Shown here: one piece after another, positions 16,075 to 23,829 of the stretch
Layout of the letters: each line of letters starts with the position of its first letter
Position numbering within the stretch: the first letter of the stretch is position 1
Assembly: GCA_022615215.1 (NCBI GenBank)
Contig: JAKEHD010000107.1
Coordinates: 1-26,231, forward strand
Length of the DNA: 26,231 bases
Direction of reading: 5' to 3'
From: Blastocatellia bacterium
GTDB taxonomy: Bacteria > Acidobacteriota > Blastocatellia > UBA7656
Program-made: the position numbers and the translations under genes
Notes under the pieces: generated by a model
Told to the model about the DNA's origin: nothing
What the model saw: the letters and a program-made list of their open reading frames with translations, nothing else
Databases searched by the model: none

Positions 16075-17237
16075 CCGAAAGCCACCTCTTGCGCAAGCGT
16101 CAAGTCCGAAGAATCCCCTCCCTTACGGTCGGGGTACTGAAGAGGGATCGTCAAAGTGACTTGCAGCCCGCCTTCGGGGGCGTCTGACATTTCGAAGCTG
16201 TGATTCGCGCCGTAGAGTTGTTGCAGTCGCGCGCGCGTATTCGTGAGGCCCACCCCTTCTCTGAAGCCGTTGCCCGGAAGCTCACCGCTCGTTCCCATTC
16301 CGCATCCGTTGTCCGTGACTCGCAGGCGGAGCGAACCGTTATCGAGGCTGGCTGCGACCTCTATACAACCGGGACCGGCAACGTGCGCGACCCCGTGCCT
16401 TATGGCGTTTTCGACTATGGGCTGGAGAATGAGGTTCGGCACCTGCGCACGGAGCGTCGCGGGTTCTATTTTCATACGCACGGTGAGGCGGTCCTGAAAC
16501 CTTACGCGCTCGATCTCCAGATAGCATCTGAGGAACTGCATCTCCTCTTCGAGGGTGACTTCCTGAGCGCCGGAGTTTTCAAGCGTGAGACGCAGAAAAT
16601 CTCCCAGCCGGGCAAGCATCTCATCGGCGGCTTCAACGTCTTCGTCCAGAAGCGCAGAAATCGAGTTGAGAGTATTGAAGAGAAAATGCGGATGCAGTTG
16701 CATCTTGAGCGCCTGCAACTGTGCCTCGGCCAGTTCCGCTTTGAGGCGCGATGCTTTGAGTTCTTCTTCCTGATATTGATGATAGTAGTCTATAGAGTAC
16801 CTGACCAGCAGTATGGTCGCATAGCTCATAAACCCTGTTGGGAGATTGAAGAAGAAGAGGAACTTGTACATCTCTATTATGGAGGGGAAATTCCTGTAAG
16901 CCGTCACCTCTAAAATCCAGCATCCGAACAAGTATATGACCCGGTGTGCGACCGACAGCAGAAGGAACGCAGCGATATGGATGACGATATTGCGAAGCCT
17001 GTGTTTGCGTTCCATAGGGAACGCCCTTGTGAGCCAGAAGATCAAAGGGGCGAGGGCGGCCCACAAAATCCAGTAAGGCAACTCCCATACGAGCATCCCG
17101 CCGAGTGAGGGTTGCTTGCGGAATATGGTCACGTAATGGTTGGCGAAAAAATAGTAGTTGAGCGAAAACGACAGCCCGATCAATATCCATCCGGCCAGAA
17201 CCAGCGTCCACAGCATCCATCGCCGCTTTGACATCAT
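16071..17237 (-). CDS. LytS/YehU-type sensor histidine kinase
   Basis: 388 residues. Four hydrophobic segments (about 9-31, 50-70, 83-112 and 125-148) form a membrane sensor without a large extracellular domain. A coiled coil (155-178) leads to the His_kinase motif LHPHFLFNTLNSISALL with His184 as probable phospho-acceptor. The ATPase part has ILQPIVENAIRHG (N-box, Asn277) and VTDNGCGM and GVGLTNTRARL (G boxes). This is the membrane partner of the LytTR regulator. The start has GGAGGTGG directly upstream of two adjacent ATGs (17237 and 17234); either may be used. Confidence 0.95.
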   Translation of the reverse strand: MMSKRRWMLWTLVLAGWILIGLSFSLNYYFFANHYVTIFRKQPSLGGMLVWELPYWILWAALAPLIFWLTRAFPMERKHRLRNIVIHIAAFLLLSVAHRVIYLFGCWILEVTAYRNFPSIIEMYKFLFFFNLPTGFMSYATILLVRYSIDYYHQYQEEELKASRLKAELAEAQLQALKMQLHPHFLFNTLNSISALLDEDVEAADEMLARLGDFLRLTLENSGAQEVTLEEEMQFLRCYLEIERVRFQDRLTVRMKIEPATLRAQVPNLILQPIVENAIRHGVAHVAGPGCIEVAASLDNGSLRLRVTDNGCGMGTSGELPGNGFREGVGLTNTRARLQQLYGANHSFEMSDAPEGGLQVTLTIPLQYPDRKGGDSSDLTLAQEVAFG

Positions 17238-17628
17238 TCCACCTCCATGTGGGTTCGCTATATGATAACCCTAAATTCGCAATGGGGGCAGCAATTTTGT
17301 TCCGCCGATTTCAAAAAGGGATATGCCCATCGAGTCGAGATCAGGTTAGCGCACATAATCGAGACCCGTTCACTCGCCCGATCGAATGAAGCCCGACCGG
17401 TACGATGAATGCTGCCCGTCTTTGTCGACAAGCATTCGTAAATCAATTCTTATTCACCCATTGTAAGAAAGCCACTATTTTTTGCATGCGGTTCTCGTTT
17501 CTGCCGACCTCTCAGCAGGTATTAAGCGACATGATAATCACATTAGTAGCACGTTCAGCGCATTAAGGTTAGTTTCAATGAAATTTTTTTTGCTTTCCCA
17601 TCACTATAAACATGGCTCTACATTGAAA

Positions 17629-17668
17629 ATACAGGAAACCCCTTGGAAAGATGGAGGGTTCCCTGTAT
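17629..17668. other. Strong hairpin upstream of the protease gene
   Basis: ATACAGGAAACCC (17629-17641) and GGGTTCCCTGTAT (17656-17668) pair at 12 of 13 positions around a 14-base loop. There is no T-run on the plus side, so it is not a standard terminator for that strand. It could be an RNA regulatory stem or the end of a small mobile remnant. Confidence 0.6.
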
Positions 17669-17689
17669 AGAAAACCGCGCCCGTTTATT

Positions 17690-17710
17690 CCACACTGTTT
17701 CGGCGTGTGG
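17690..17710. other. CCACAC/GTGTGG stem-loop
   Basis: Perfect six-base arms (17690-17695 and 17705-17710) around a nine-base loop, 22 bases after the larger hairpin. The two could form a structured leader. Confidence 0.45.
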
Positions 17711-17929
17711 AGACCGGTCTGACAGGCGATGGAATGTCACACGGCTCCTTGTGTTTTCAACGAATTACAAGGGCACCACCATTAGCGCGATCAGATTTCA
17801 CGCTAACAGCTTCTACCTTGAACCGACAATGTACGCGCTCCTGATCGGCGACCACGATCAAATGCGGAGCCGCCCACTACAGAGTGAAAAAGACATATTG
17901 ACCATTAAAAATGCACACAGGAGGAAACC

Positions 17930-20266
17930 ATGAAAAATGCCATAGATGGAAAAATGGCGAGGGAAATAACTCGTAACAGCAGGAGACTCTTCTCTATAGT
18001 AAGATTTTTGGCTCTGGCGGTCTGCTTGACTGTCAATTTCTGCGGCATCTCTTTGCTTTCAATCTCAACAGCCCATACGAATGCGGCGGCGAGACCAGGC
18101 GGCGAAGGTCAGGGGATCGATCTCCCGGCCACCGCTCTTCAACAGATGCGGGAGTTATGGGAAGAAAAATCATCACGCTCGCCCGATCAGCAAAAGATAG
18201 ATTCTCAGCTTCTCACTGCCTACAAGAAGCGGCAGGGCCTTGCCATATCTCGAAGCCTTGAATCGCTCAGGACCGACGTGTTGCTCGATAAACGGGGTAA
18301 GACCCTGGTTGACATCAAGGCGAAATCGGCTGACGGACTCATTCAATCGCTGAAGAGCACAGGGGTCGAAATACTGGATGTTGTTAATACGAGAATCCGT
18401 GCCCGCATCGATCTTGCGGATGTCGAACGTATAGCGAGTATGCCTCAGATAGTTTCGATCCGTCCGGCAGACCGATTCACGACAGGTTCCCTTCGCGGGG
18501 CAGGCGTAAATTCACAACCTCCTTCGCGTTCCGGCCCAGACGGACGGGCTGACCGCCTTCGCTCAGATTTGCCGAAACTGATTTCGCGGATCAGACGGTC
18601 GGGAAACCCCGGCTCGCAGGCTGCGGCACAGATGTTTTCTCCTGCGGTAAAAAATACGTCTGAAGGAGACGAAGCGCATCGCGCAGACGAGGCGCGCGAT
18701 TTCTACGGCTATGATGGAACGGGCGTCAAGATAGGAGTGTTATCGAACGGGGTGGATTCGCTCGTCGCTCTACAGAATTCAGGCGACCTGCCGCCGAACG
18801 TCACGGTTTTGCCAGACCAGCAAGGCGAGGGAGATGAAGGCTCGGCCATGCTCGAAATAGTTCATGACCTTGTGCCGGGCGCTCAACTCTTCTTTGCAAG
18901 CGCAGCCGGGGGAATCGCCAGGTTCGCTCAGAACATAAAAGATCTGAGATTCGTCCATGGTTGCGACATCATCGTTGACGATGTTTTTTACCTTGCCGAA
19001 TCGTCATTCCAGGACGGTCAGACCGAGGGGGTGAATTCGCCTTTGGATATGGGGCTCATAGCTCAGGCGGTCAACGATGTCACAGATGACGGGGCTCTCT
19101 ATTTCTCATCGGCCGGCAATGGAGGCAATAAAAATGGCGGCACATCGTCGACCTGGGAAGGCAATTTCAACTCCGCAAATACTTTTCCTGACCTGCACCT
19201 GTTCGGAGCCAATACCCCGAACAATCAGATGAGGGATGCAGATGCTATAGTCATCTTCCAGTGGTCGGACTCTCTGGGCACCTCTGCAAATGACTACGAC
19301 CTCTTTATATTCAACTCGTCGCTCACGGCGGTGGTGGCGGCTTCGCTCGATATTCAAGACGGCGACGATGATCCGATAGAAGGAACCTGTGTCCTGGCGG
19401 GCGAACAGATAGTGATAGCTTCATTCGATAACAATCTCAGCAGCCGATTTCTCTCCATACGCGCGTTTGGAGGAGCGGAGTTCAATATCAACACGGAAGG
19501 CTCGACGGTGGGGCACAGCACGGTTGCCAATGCTTTCGGCGTCGGAGCGGTGGCAGTGCCGGATGCAACGACAGCGGCAAATCTGTCTAAGGTAAGCGCG
19601 GGCGTGTTCGATGGCAGCGAGGATGTCGAGCCGTTCAGTTCCGACGGGCCGCGCCATCTCTTCTATCAAGCAGACGGTACGGCGATAACGCCGGGCAACT
19701 TCCTTTCGTCGGGCGGGCTGATACGCCAGAAACCGGACATAAGCGCCGCCAATCGTGTGACGACCGCAGCTCCGGGATTCGAAACCTTCGCAGGCACATC
19801 CGCCGCCGCGCCCCATGCCGCCGCAATCGCTGCTCTGCTTTTATCGGCAGATAGAGCGCTCCCGTCCCCACAACCGAGCATAAACGTGCTCTCTCCGGGA
19901 CAGGTGCGGACGGCGTTGCTGTCTTCTGCTCTGGACGTAGAGGCTACGGGGGCGGACCGCGATACCGGAGCAGGCATCGTAATGGCAGTGCCCGCGATGC
20001 AGGCAATAAACGCCATACCGCTGCCCAGAATAGACAGCGTTTCGCTAAAGGGCAAAAAGAATCTGCTTATAGAAGGCGAGCACTTCAACAGCGGCTCAAA
20101 GGTGTTGGTACACGGCACAGAGCAAAAAACCAAGAGACAGAGTTCGACCAGTCTGATTGCCAAGAAGGCTGCCAAGGGCCTGTCGTCCGGTCAGACCGTA
20201 GTCGTACAGGTGCGAAATGGCAACGGTCTGCTTTCGAGAAACCAGTTCAGTTTCACGCGCCCATAA
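17930..20266 (+). CDS. Secreted S8/S53-like serine protease with IPT/TIG domain
   Basis: 778 residues. A signal peptide (about 18-54, with core LFSIVRFLALAVCLTVNF) implies export. Residues 60-185 look like a propeptide. The catalytic domain (about 257-690) starts YDGTGVKIGVLSNGVDS and has GDEGSAMLEIVHDLVPGAQL (Glu303), SSAGNGG (oxyanion-hole Asn397) and the nucleophile Ser624 in FAGTSAAAPHAA. These fit the bacterial subtilisin/sedolisin-like group in which Glu replaces the subtilisin His. A central insertion (about 400-520) is typical of a beta-sandwich. The C-terminus (698-776) is an IPT/TIG domain (IDSVSLKGKKNLLIEGEHFNSGSKVLVHG). Residue 273 is Asn where related proteins usually read LSDG, so activity is open to question. 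The start ATG follows AGGAGGAAACC. Confidence 0.9.
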   Translation: MKNAIDGKMAREITRNSRRLFSIVRFLALAVCLTVNFCGISLLSISTAHTNAAARPGGEGQGIDLPATALQQMRELWEEKSSRSPDQQKIDSQLLTAYKKRQGLAISRSLESLRTDVLLDKRGKTLVDIKAKSADGLIQSLKSTGVEILDVVNTRIRARIDLADVERIASMPQIVSIRPADRFTTGSLRGAGVNSQPPSRSGPDGRADRLRSDLPKLISRIRRSGNPGSQAAAQMFSPAVKNTSEGDEAHRADEARDFYGYDGTGVKIGVLSNGVDSLVALQNSGDLPPNVTVLPDQQGEGDEGSAMLEIVHDLVPGAQLFFASAAGGIARFAQNIKDLRFVHGCDIIVDDVFYLAESSFQDGQTEGVNSPLDMGLIAQAVNDVTDDGALYFSSAGNGGNKNGGTSSTWEGNFNSANTFPDLHLFGANTPNNQMRDADAIVIFQWSDSLGTSANDYDLFIFNSSLTAVVAASLDIQDGDDDPIEGTCVLAGEQIVIASFDNNLSSRFLSIRAFGGAEFNINTEGSTVGHSTVANAFGVGAVAVPDATTAANLSKVSAGVFDGSEDVEPFSSDGPRHLFYQADGTAITPGNFLSSGGLIRQKPDISAANRVTTAAPGFETFAGTSAAAPHAAAIAALLLSADRALPSPQPSINVLSPGQVRTALLSSALDVEATGADRDTGAGIVMAVPAMQAINAIPLPRIDSVSLKGKKNLLIEGEHFNSGSKVLVHGTEQKTKRQSSTSLIAKKAAKGLSSGQTVVVQVRNGNGLLSRNQFSFTRP

Positions 20267-20297
20267 GGCGACGCGGAGGGCGGAGCGTGGGGCGTTA

Positions 20298-20363
20298 TGA
20301 AGGATGAGGGATGAGGGATGAAGGATGAATCTCCTCTATAGCTCCGGTTTTCATCCTTCATCA
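20298..20363. repeat. Intergenic GGATGAA/TTCATCC hairpin between convergent genes
   Basis: Tandem GGATGAG/GGATGAA units followed by GCTCCGGTTTTCATCCTT. AAGGATGAA (20321-20329) pairs perfectly with TTCATCCTT (20350-20358). It may act as a bidirectional terminator between the protease and the permease operon. It shares its 18-base core with a copy translated inside smc (2979-3043). Confidence 0.8.
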
Positions 20364-20379
20364 TGCACGAATCGCTGAG

Positions 20380-21573
20380 TCATTCGTAATGCAGAGCTTC
20401 GGCAGGCTGGACCCTTGTGGCGAGTCGGCTCGGATAGAGGCCGCAAAGAAGGGTCAGAATGTAGATCAGAAGGACCGATATCGACAGGCTGTATGCGTAT
20501 ACTCGCGCGCTGATGAAACTTATCACGTCGAGTATCGGAATCTGCACGACGACTATTATTCCAAGCATCAGGCCGAAGGATGCTATCACCACGAGTTCGC
20601 CGAGTATCTGTGTGTGAATCTTTCGGGCCGTAGCTCCTTTGGCCCGCCTGAGGCCTATCTCTTTGGTTCTCTGAGTGACGTTCAGCCAGAGCACGCCCAC
20701 AAGTCCGAGCGCGACCATTATCATCAGAAATCCGGCCACGACTCCGGCTGCTATCAGAGGGATCAATCGAATTTGCGAGACCTGTTCTCTCATACTCGTC
20801 AAAGGCTCTATGTCGAAGGTCCAATCCCTGGCCGTTGCCTGTAATCTCTCGATCAGTTTCTCTTCGAAAGCAGCGGTCGTGCCGGGGCGCACATGTACGA
20901 CTATGTTCTGCAAGGGGCTGGCCTCAGCGCCGTTTATGTCATTGCGAAAGAATAAATAATTATCAAGCCCTGCATATTCCCCGTCCTGACGAAAATCGGT
21001 TATTACTCCGATCACGCGAGTTATGTCCGTGTCATTGCCTGTGGGAAAATTCTTTCCAACGGGGTCTTCCGAACCGAACATATCACGGGCAAGCCTTTGG
21101 TTTATGACGACGGGCTGCCAGTTGGCTCCGTCGTCTTCGGGGCCGAACCACTTGCCTGCCACAATGGTCAATCCCATCACGTCCTTGAAACTGTCAGTAA
21201 CCCGGTTGAACCCATACCATATAGTCCGGCCGTTATGCTCTATGACGGAGTTGCTGTTTGAGAGCGAATAGGGGGCCAGGCTCACACCCGCTGCATCTTC
21301 GACCTCGTCGAAGTCCCTGACGTTTGAGAGCAGGTGCGAGGGCGGAATCTCGGGGCCGACTGTTTCGCCCTTGTTATCTATGCCGCTTCTATCGATGCTG
21401 ACATTCCAGACATTTCGGTATTCGAAGCCGAGAGGCTGGCGATAATTGTCCGTGTAGTAGACCGCAAACAATATGACAGCAAAAAGCACAAGGAACGAGA
21501 TGAAGATTTCGAGCGTCATCAGGAAATTGACCCGCTTCCGATTCCATACCATCTTTATCAGGTGCTTTATCAT
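20380..21573 (-). CDS. FtsX/MacB-like ABC transporter permease (second)
   Basis: 397 residues from the ATG at 21571-21573, which follows GGAGG by seven bases and overlaps the stop of the upstream permease (ATGA). One N-terminal membrane helix (about 15-38, LMTLEIFISFLVLFAVILFAV), a periplasmic MacB-like domain (about 40-260), then three C-terminal helices, with the FtsX motif TQRTKEIGLRRAKGATARKI between the first two. It ends YPSRLATRVQPAEALHYE, the standard FtsX-family tail. With the partner permease and the ATPase it would form a MacB/LolCE-type complex coupling cytosolic ATP hydrolysis to periplasmic or outer-membrane work. It is last in the operon; a hairpin repeat follows. Confidence 0.92.
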   Translation of the reverse strand: MIKHLIKMVWNRKRVNFLMTLEIFISFLVLFAVILFAVYYTDNYRQPLGFEYRNVWNVSIDRSGIDNKGETVGPEIPPSHLLSNVRDFDEVEDAAGVSLAPYSLSNSNSVIEHNGRTIWYGFNRVTDSFKDVMGLTIVAGKWFGPEDDGANWQPVVINQRLARDMFGSEDPVGKNFPTGNDTDITRVIGVITDFRQDGEYAGLDNYLFFRNDINGAEASPLQNIVVHVRPGTTAAFEEKLIERLQATARDWTFDIEPLTSMREQVSQIRLIPLIAAGVVAGFLMIMVALGLVGVLWLNVTQRTKEIGLRRAKGATARKIHTQILGELVVIASFGLMLGIIVVVQIPILDVISFISARVYAYSLSISVLLIYILTLLCGLYPSRLATRVQPAEALHYE

Positions 21574-22808
21574 CGGGAGCCTCCTTTCAATGCCTGGACC
21601 GGATGGAGCCGCGACATCTTCCACGCAGGGTAGACGCCCGACAACAAGCCGAAAAATACTGCAAGCGCCAGCCCGTACAGGAATATTCGATAATTGAGAT
21701 AAAATTCCGCGTAAGGGATCAGGCCGCTCGATTCGAGACCAGCGAGCGCGAGCAACGTGCCGATGAATCCTATGACCCCACCCGCTAGCGTGAGCAGTAC
21801 GTTTTCAACCACGAACTGTCCGACAAGCGTTAAAGAAGATGCCCCGAAAGCCTTGCGCACTCCGATCTCGCTTGCGCGCTCCATTATGCGGCTGACGTTC
21901 AAGTTGACGAGGTTCACGGTCGGCAAGATCATAAAGACCACCATCAAGGTCACTATTACAGCCAGCAGCATACCGGGATGATTTTTAGTTTGATCGGGAC
22001 TTGCCATGCGCGAGATGAATTCAAAAAAGGTTTCCGCTCCGCTCGTCGCCTCATTGAACTCTTCGGGATTCGGGAACTCCACCTGAGTGAGCCGTGAGCG
22101 GTACTCTTCCTTGATTGCCGAAAAGTCCGCCGCGCTTCGCGCGAGCAGCATGGCCCAGAATCCGCCTCCCAACTGCTTGCGATAGGCATCGGTCTTCGAC
22201 GTTGAGATAGGCACCCAGATATCCGCAAACGGGACGATGCGGAGTATCGAAACATCTTTGACGACTCCCACGACTCGAAACCTCTGCCCGTCGACTTCTA
22301 TGTCACGGCCCAGGGCCGATTCGTCGTTGAAGAACCGCTTGCGTGTGGACTGGTTGATTACGGCCACGAAGTTTGCATTATGTTCGTCGTCGCGCGTGTA
22401 AGGGCCGCCCTCTATAAAATCGAATTCCAGTATCTCCCAGAATTCGCCGTCCGTGCGCTTGAGAAAGGATTTTATCTTCTCGCCTTTCCAGTAAGAATAA
22501 GCGATCCCCGGCACCGTGAAGAAGGAGGCTTTTTCCACTCCCGGCAGGTTGCGCGCCGAAGCGTCTAGCAGTGCGTATCCGGGCGGAGAAGAGGACTGAG
22601 AGTTCGGGCCTTTCAATCGCAGAAAGAATATGCCCAGCGTGCGGTCAAGCTTTTTTTCAGGCGGAAAAGGCCCGAAGATTTGGTCGAAGAACGCGGTGGC
22701 GACCATAAGGACCATCAGCGTAAACCCGATGGCAAAAAGCGATATCCCTGTGAAGAACTTCCTTCGCAGAAAAACTTTGAACGCGATCTTTATGTAATTC
22801 TTGAGCAT
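21570..22808 (-). CDS. FtsX/MacB-like ABC transporter permease (first)
   Basis: 412 residues. First helix about 18-40 (FFTGISLFAIGFTLMVLMVA), a periplasmic domain to about 280 containing FRVVGVVKDVSILR, which is typical of MacB periplasmic core domains, then three helices. The cytosolic loop MERASEIGVRKAFGASSLTL is the FtsX signature, and the tail is YPAWKMSRLHPVQALKGGSR. It differs from its neighbour, so the transporter is probably a heterodimer, as in LolCE. It starts 17 bases after the ATPase stop and overlaps the next permease by four bases, so the three are one transcription unit. Confidence 0.92.
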   Translation of the reverse strand: MLKNYIKIAFKVFLRRKFFTGISLFAIGFTLMVLMVATAFFDQIFGPFPPEKKLDRTLGIFFLRLKGPNSQSSSPPGYALLDASARNLPGVEKASFFTVPGIAYSYWKGEKIKSFLKRTDGEFWEILEFDFIEGGPYTRDDEHNANFVAVINQSTRKRFFNDESALGRDIEVDGQRFRVVGVVKDVSILRIVPFADIWVPISTSKTDAYRKQLGGGFWAMLLARSAADFSAIKEEYRSRLTQVEFPNPEEFNEATSGAETFFEFISRMASPDQTKNHPGMLLAVIVTLMVVFMILPTVNLVNLNVSRIMERASEIGVRKAFGASSLTLVGQFVVENVLLTLAGGVIGFIGTLLALAGLESSGLIPYAEFYLNYRIFLYGLALAVFFGLLSGVYPAWKMSRLHPVQALKGGSR

Positions 22809-22825
22809 GGCTTCATCTCATCTTT

Positions 22826-23560
22826 TCAATTTACCTGGCGGCCGTCGAAGAGCCGGACTATGCGTTCGGTTTTTTCGGCCTGGCGCGGGTCGTGCGTCAC
22901 CATGACGACCGTTGTTTTTTCCTCGCGGTTGAGGTCTTTTAAAATCTCAAGTATCTCGTCGCCCATCTGAGAGTCGAGATTGCCGGTCGGTTCGTCCGCG
23001 AGCAGAACGCGCGGATTTCCTGCGATGGCCCTTGCTATTGCTACGCGTTGCTGCTGGCCGCCCGATAGCTGGGAAGGGAAGTGATGCACGCGCGAATTCA
23101 GCCCCACGCGGTCGAGCGCCCGGAGCGCCCTCTTGCGCCTTTCTGAATTCGACATCTTACGATAGAGCAGCGGTATCTCTACGTTATCGACGACGCTCAA
23201 ATCGTTTATCAGGTGAAAGGTCTGAAAGATGAATCCGATCTCTTCATTCCTGATGCGGGCCAGATGGCGGTCTTTGTAGGAAGTGACCGGCTTGCCGCTC
23301 AGTTCGAGGCTGCCTGCGGTTGGAACGTCGAGCAGACCTATGACGTTGAGCAGAGTGCTTTTGCCCGAACCCGACGGTCCCATTATCGAAATGAATTCGC
23401 CCTCTTTCACCGAAAGGTTGATGTTGGTAAGAGCGACGGTCTCAATCCTGTCAGTGCGATAAACTTTCTCCACACCATCAAGTTGTATCATTATGTTCTC
23501 CTTCTGAAGGTCTGTGTCGGACTTCAGGTCTTCGTTGACTGCAAGGTTTGTGCCTGCCAT
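22826..23560 (-). CDS. ABC transporter ATPase, MacB/LolD type
   Basis: 244 residues. Walker A GPSGSGKS at 61-68, the Q-loop in GFIFQTFHLINDLSV, signature LSGGQQQRVAIARAI, Walker B RVLLADEPTGNLDS, and the H-loop VMVTHDPRQAE. This is the LolD/FtsE/MacB ATPase subfamily and pairs with the two FtsX-like permeases. Two starts are plausible, each with a good ribosome site: the ATG at 23558-23560 (AGGAG six bases upstream) and the ATG at 23489-23491 (AAGGAG six bases upstream, giving the family-typical MIQLDGVEKVY). The first adds 23 residues that are not part of the fold. Confidence 0.95.
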   Translation of the reverse strand: MAGTNLAVNEDLKSDTDLQKENIMIQLDGVEKVYRTDRIETVALTNINLSVKEGEFISIMGPSGSGKSTLLNVIGLLDVPTAGSLELSGKPVTSYKDRHLARIRNEEIGFIFQTFHLINDLSVVDNVEIPLLYRKMSNSERRKRALRALDRVGLNSRVHHFPSQLSGGQQQRVAIARAIAGNPRVLLADEPTGNLDSQMGDEILEILKDLNREEKTTVVMVTHDPRQAEKTERIVRLFDGRQVN

Positions 23561-23611
23561 TTCGATCTCCTGTCTTCTTACGGTTTGTGCATTTATGTGA
23601 GAGAGGGGATT

Positions 23612-23825
23612 TCACCACGGAGACACGGAGACACGGAGATATACTCTGCGCGGCAGCAAATGAGAGTTTTGTCTAAAGTTCAGAGTACAGCCATAAGGGC
23701 TGCCGCAGCACGCTAAAGCGTGGACTCTGAACTTCTTTATAAACTTTCATTTTTTCCCGCGCGCAGTATAAAAGAAAGACCAAGAAAGAAATCTTTACCT
23801 CTGTGCCTCCGTGTCTCTGTGGTGA
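23612..23825. repeat. 214-bp nested palindromic element between hlyD-like and ABC genes
   Basis: The outer arms TCACCACGGAGACACGGAG (23612 on) and its counterpart ending at 23825 match as inverted repeats at 24 of 28 positions. Nested inside are perfect 11-base arms AAGTTCAGAGT (23676-23686) and ACTCTGAACTT (23724-23734). These enclose two small hairpins, CAGCC/GGCTG (23688-23702) and CACGCT/AGCGTG (23709-23722), which together form a three-way-junction shape. An AAAGA-TCTTT repeat copy lies at 23782-23799. There is no coding potential. It sits within what otherwise looks like an operon, so it may attenuate or process the transcript. Confidence 0.8.
23782..23799. repeat. AAAGA-AA-TCTTT repeat within the nested element
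   Basis: AAGAAAGAAATCTTTACC, matching the copy at 2195-2212 at 16 of 18 positions. It abuts the right outer arm of the 214-bp element. Confidence 0.65.
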
Positions 23826-23829
23826 GTCT

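Larger units (their letters stand above)
17238..17929. other. 692-bp divergent spacer between kinase and protease
   Basis: No gene is supported; short frames here lack ribosome sites. It is AT-richer than its surroundings (for example the T-run at 17584-17591) and holds two clean hairpins at 17629-17668 and 17690-17710. An AGGAGG seven bases before 17930 sets the protease start. I could not identify a confident promoter for either direction or a known riboswitch. Confidence 0.5.

Noticed and set aside
17550..17573. Two GTT-containing near-matches to LytTR operator half-sites
   Set aside because: Their start-to-start distance is 15 bases, not the roughly two helical turns expected, and each has a mismatch.
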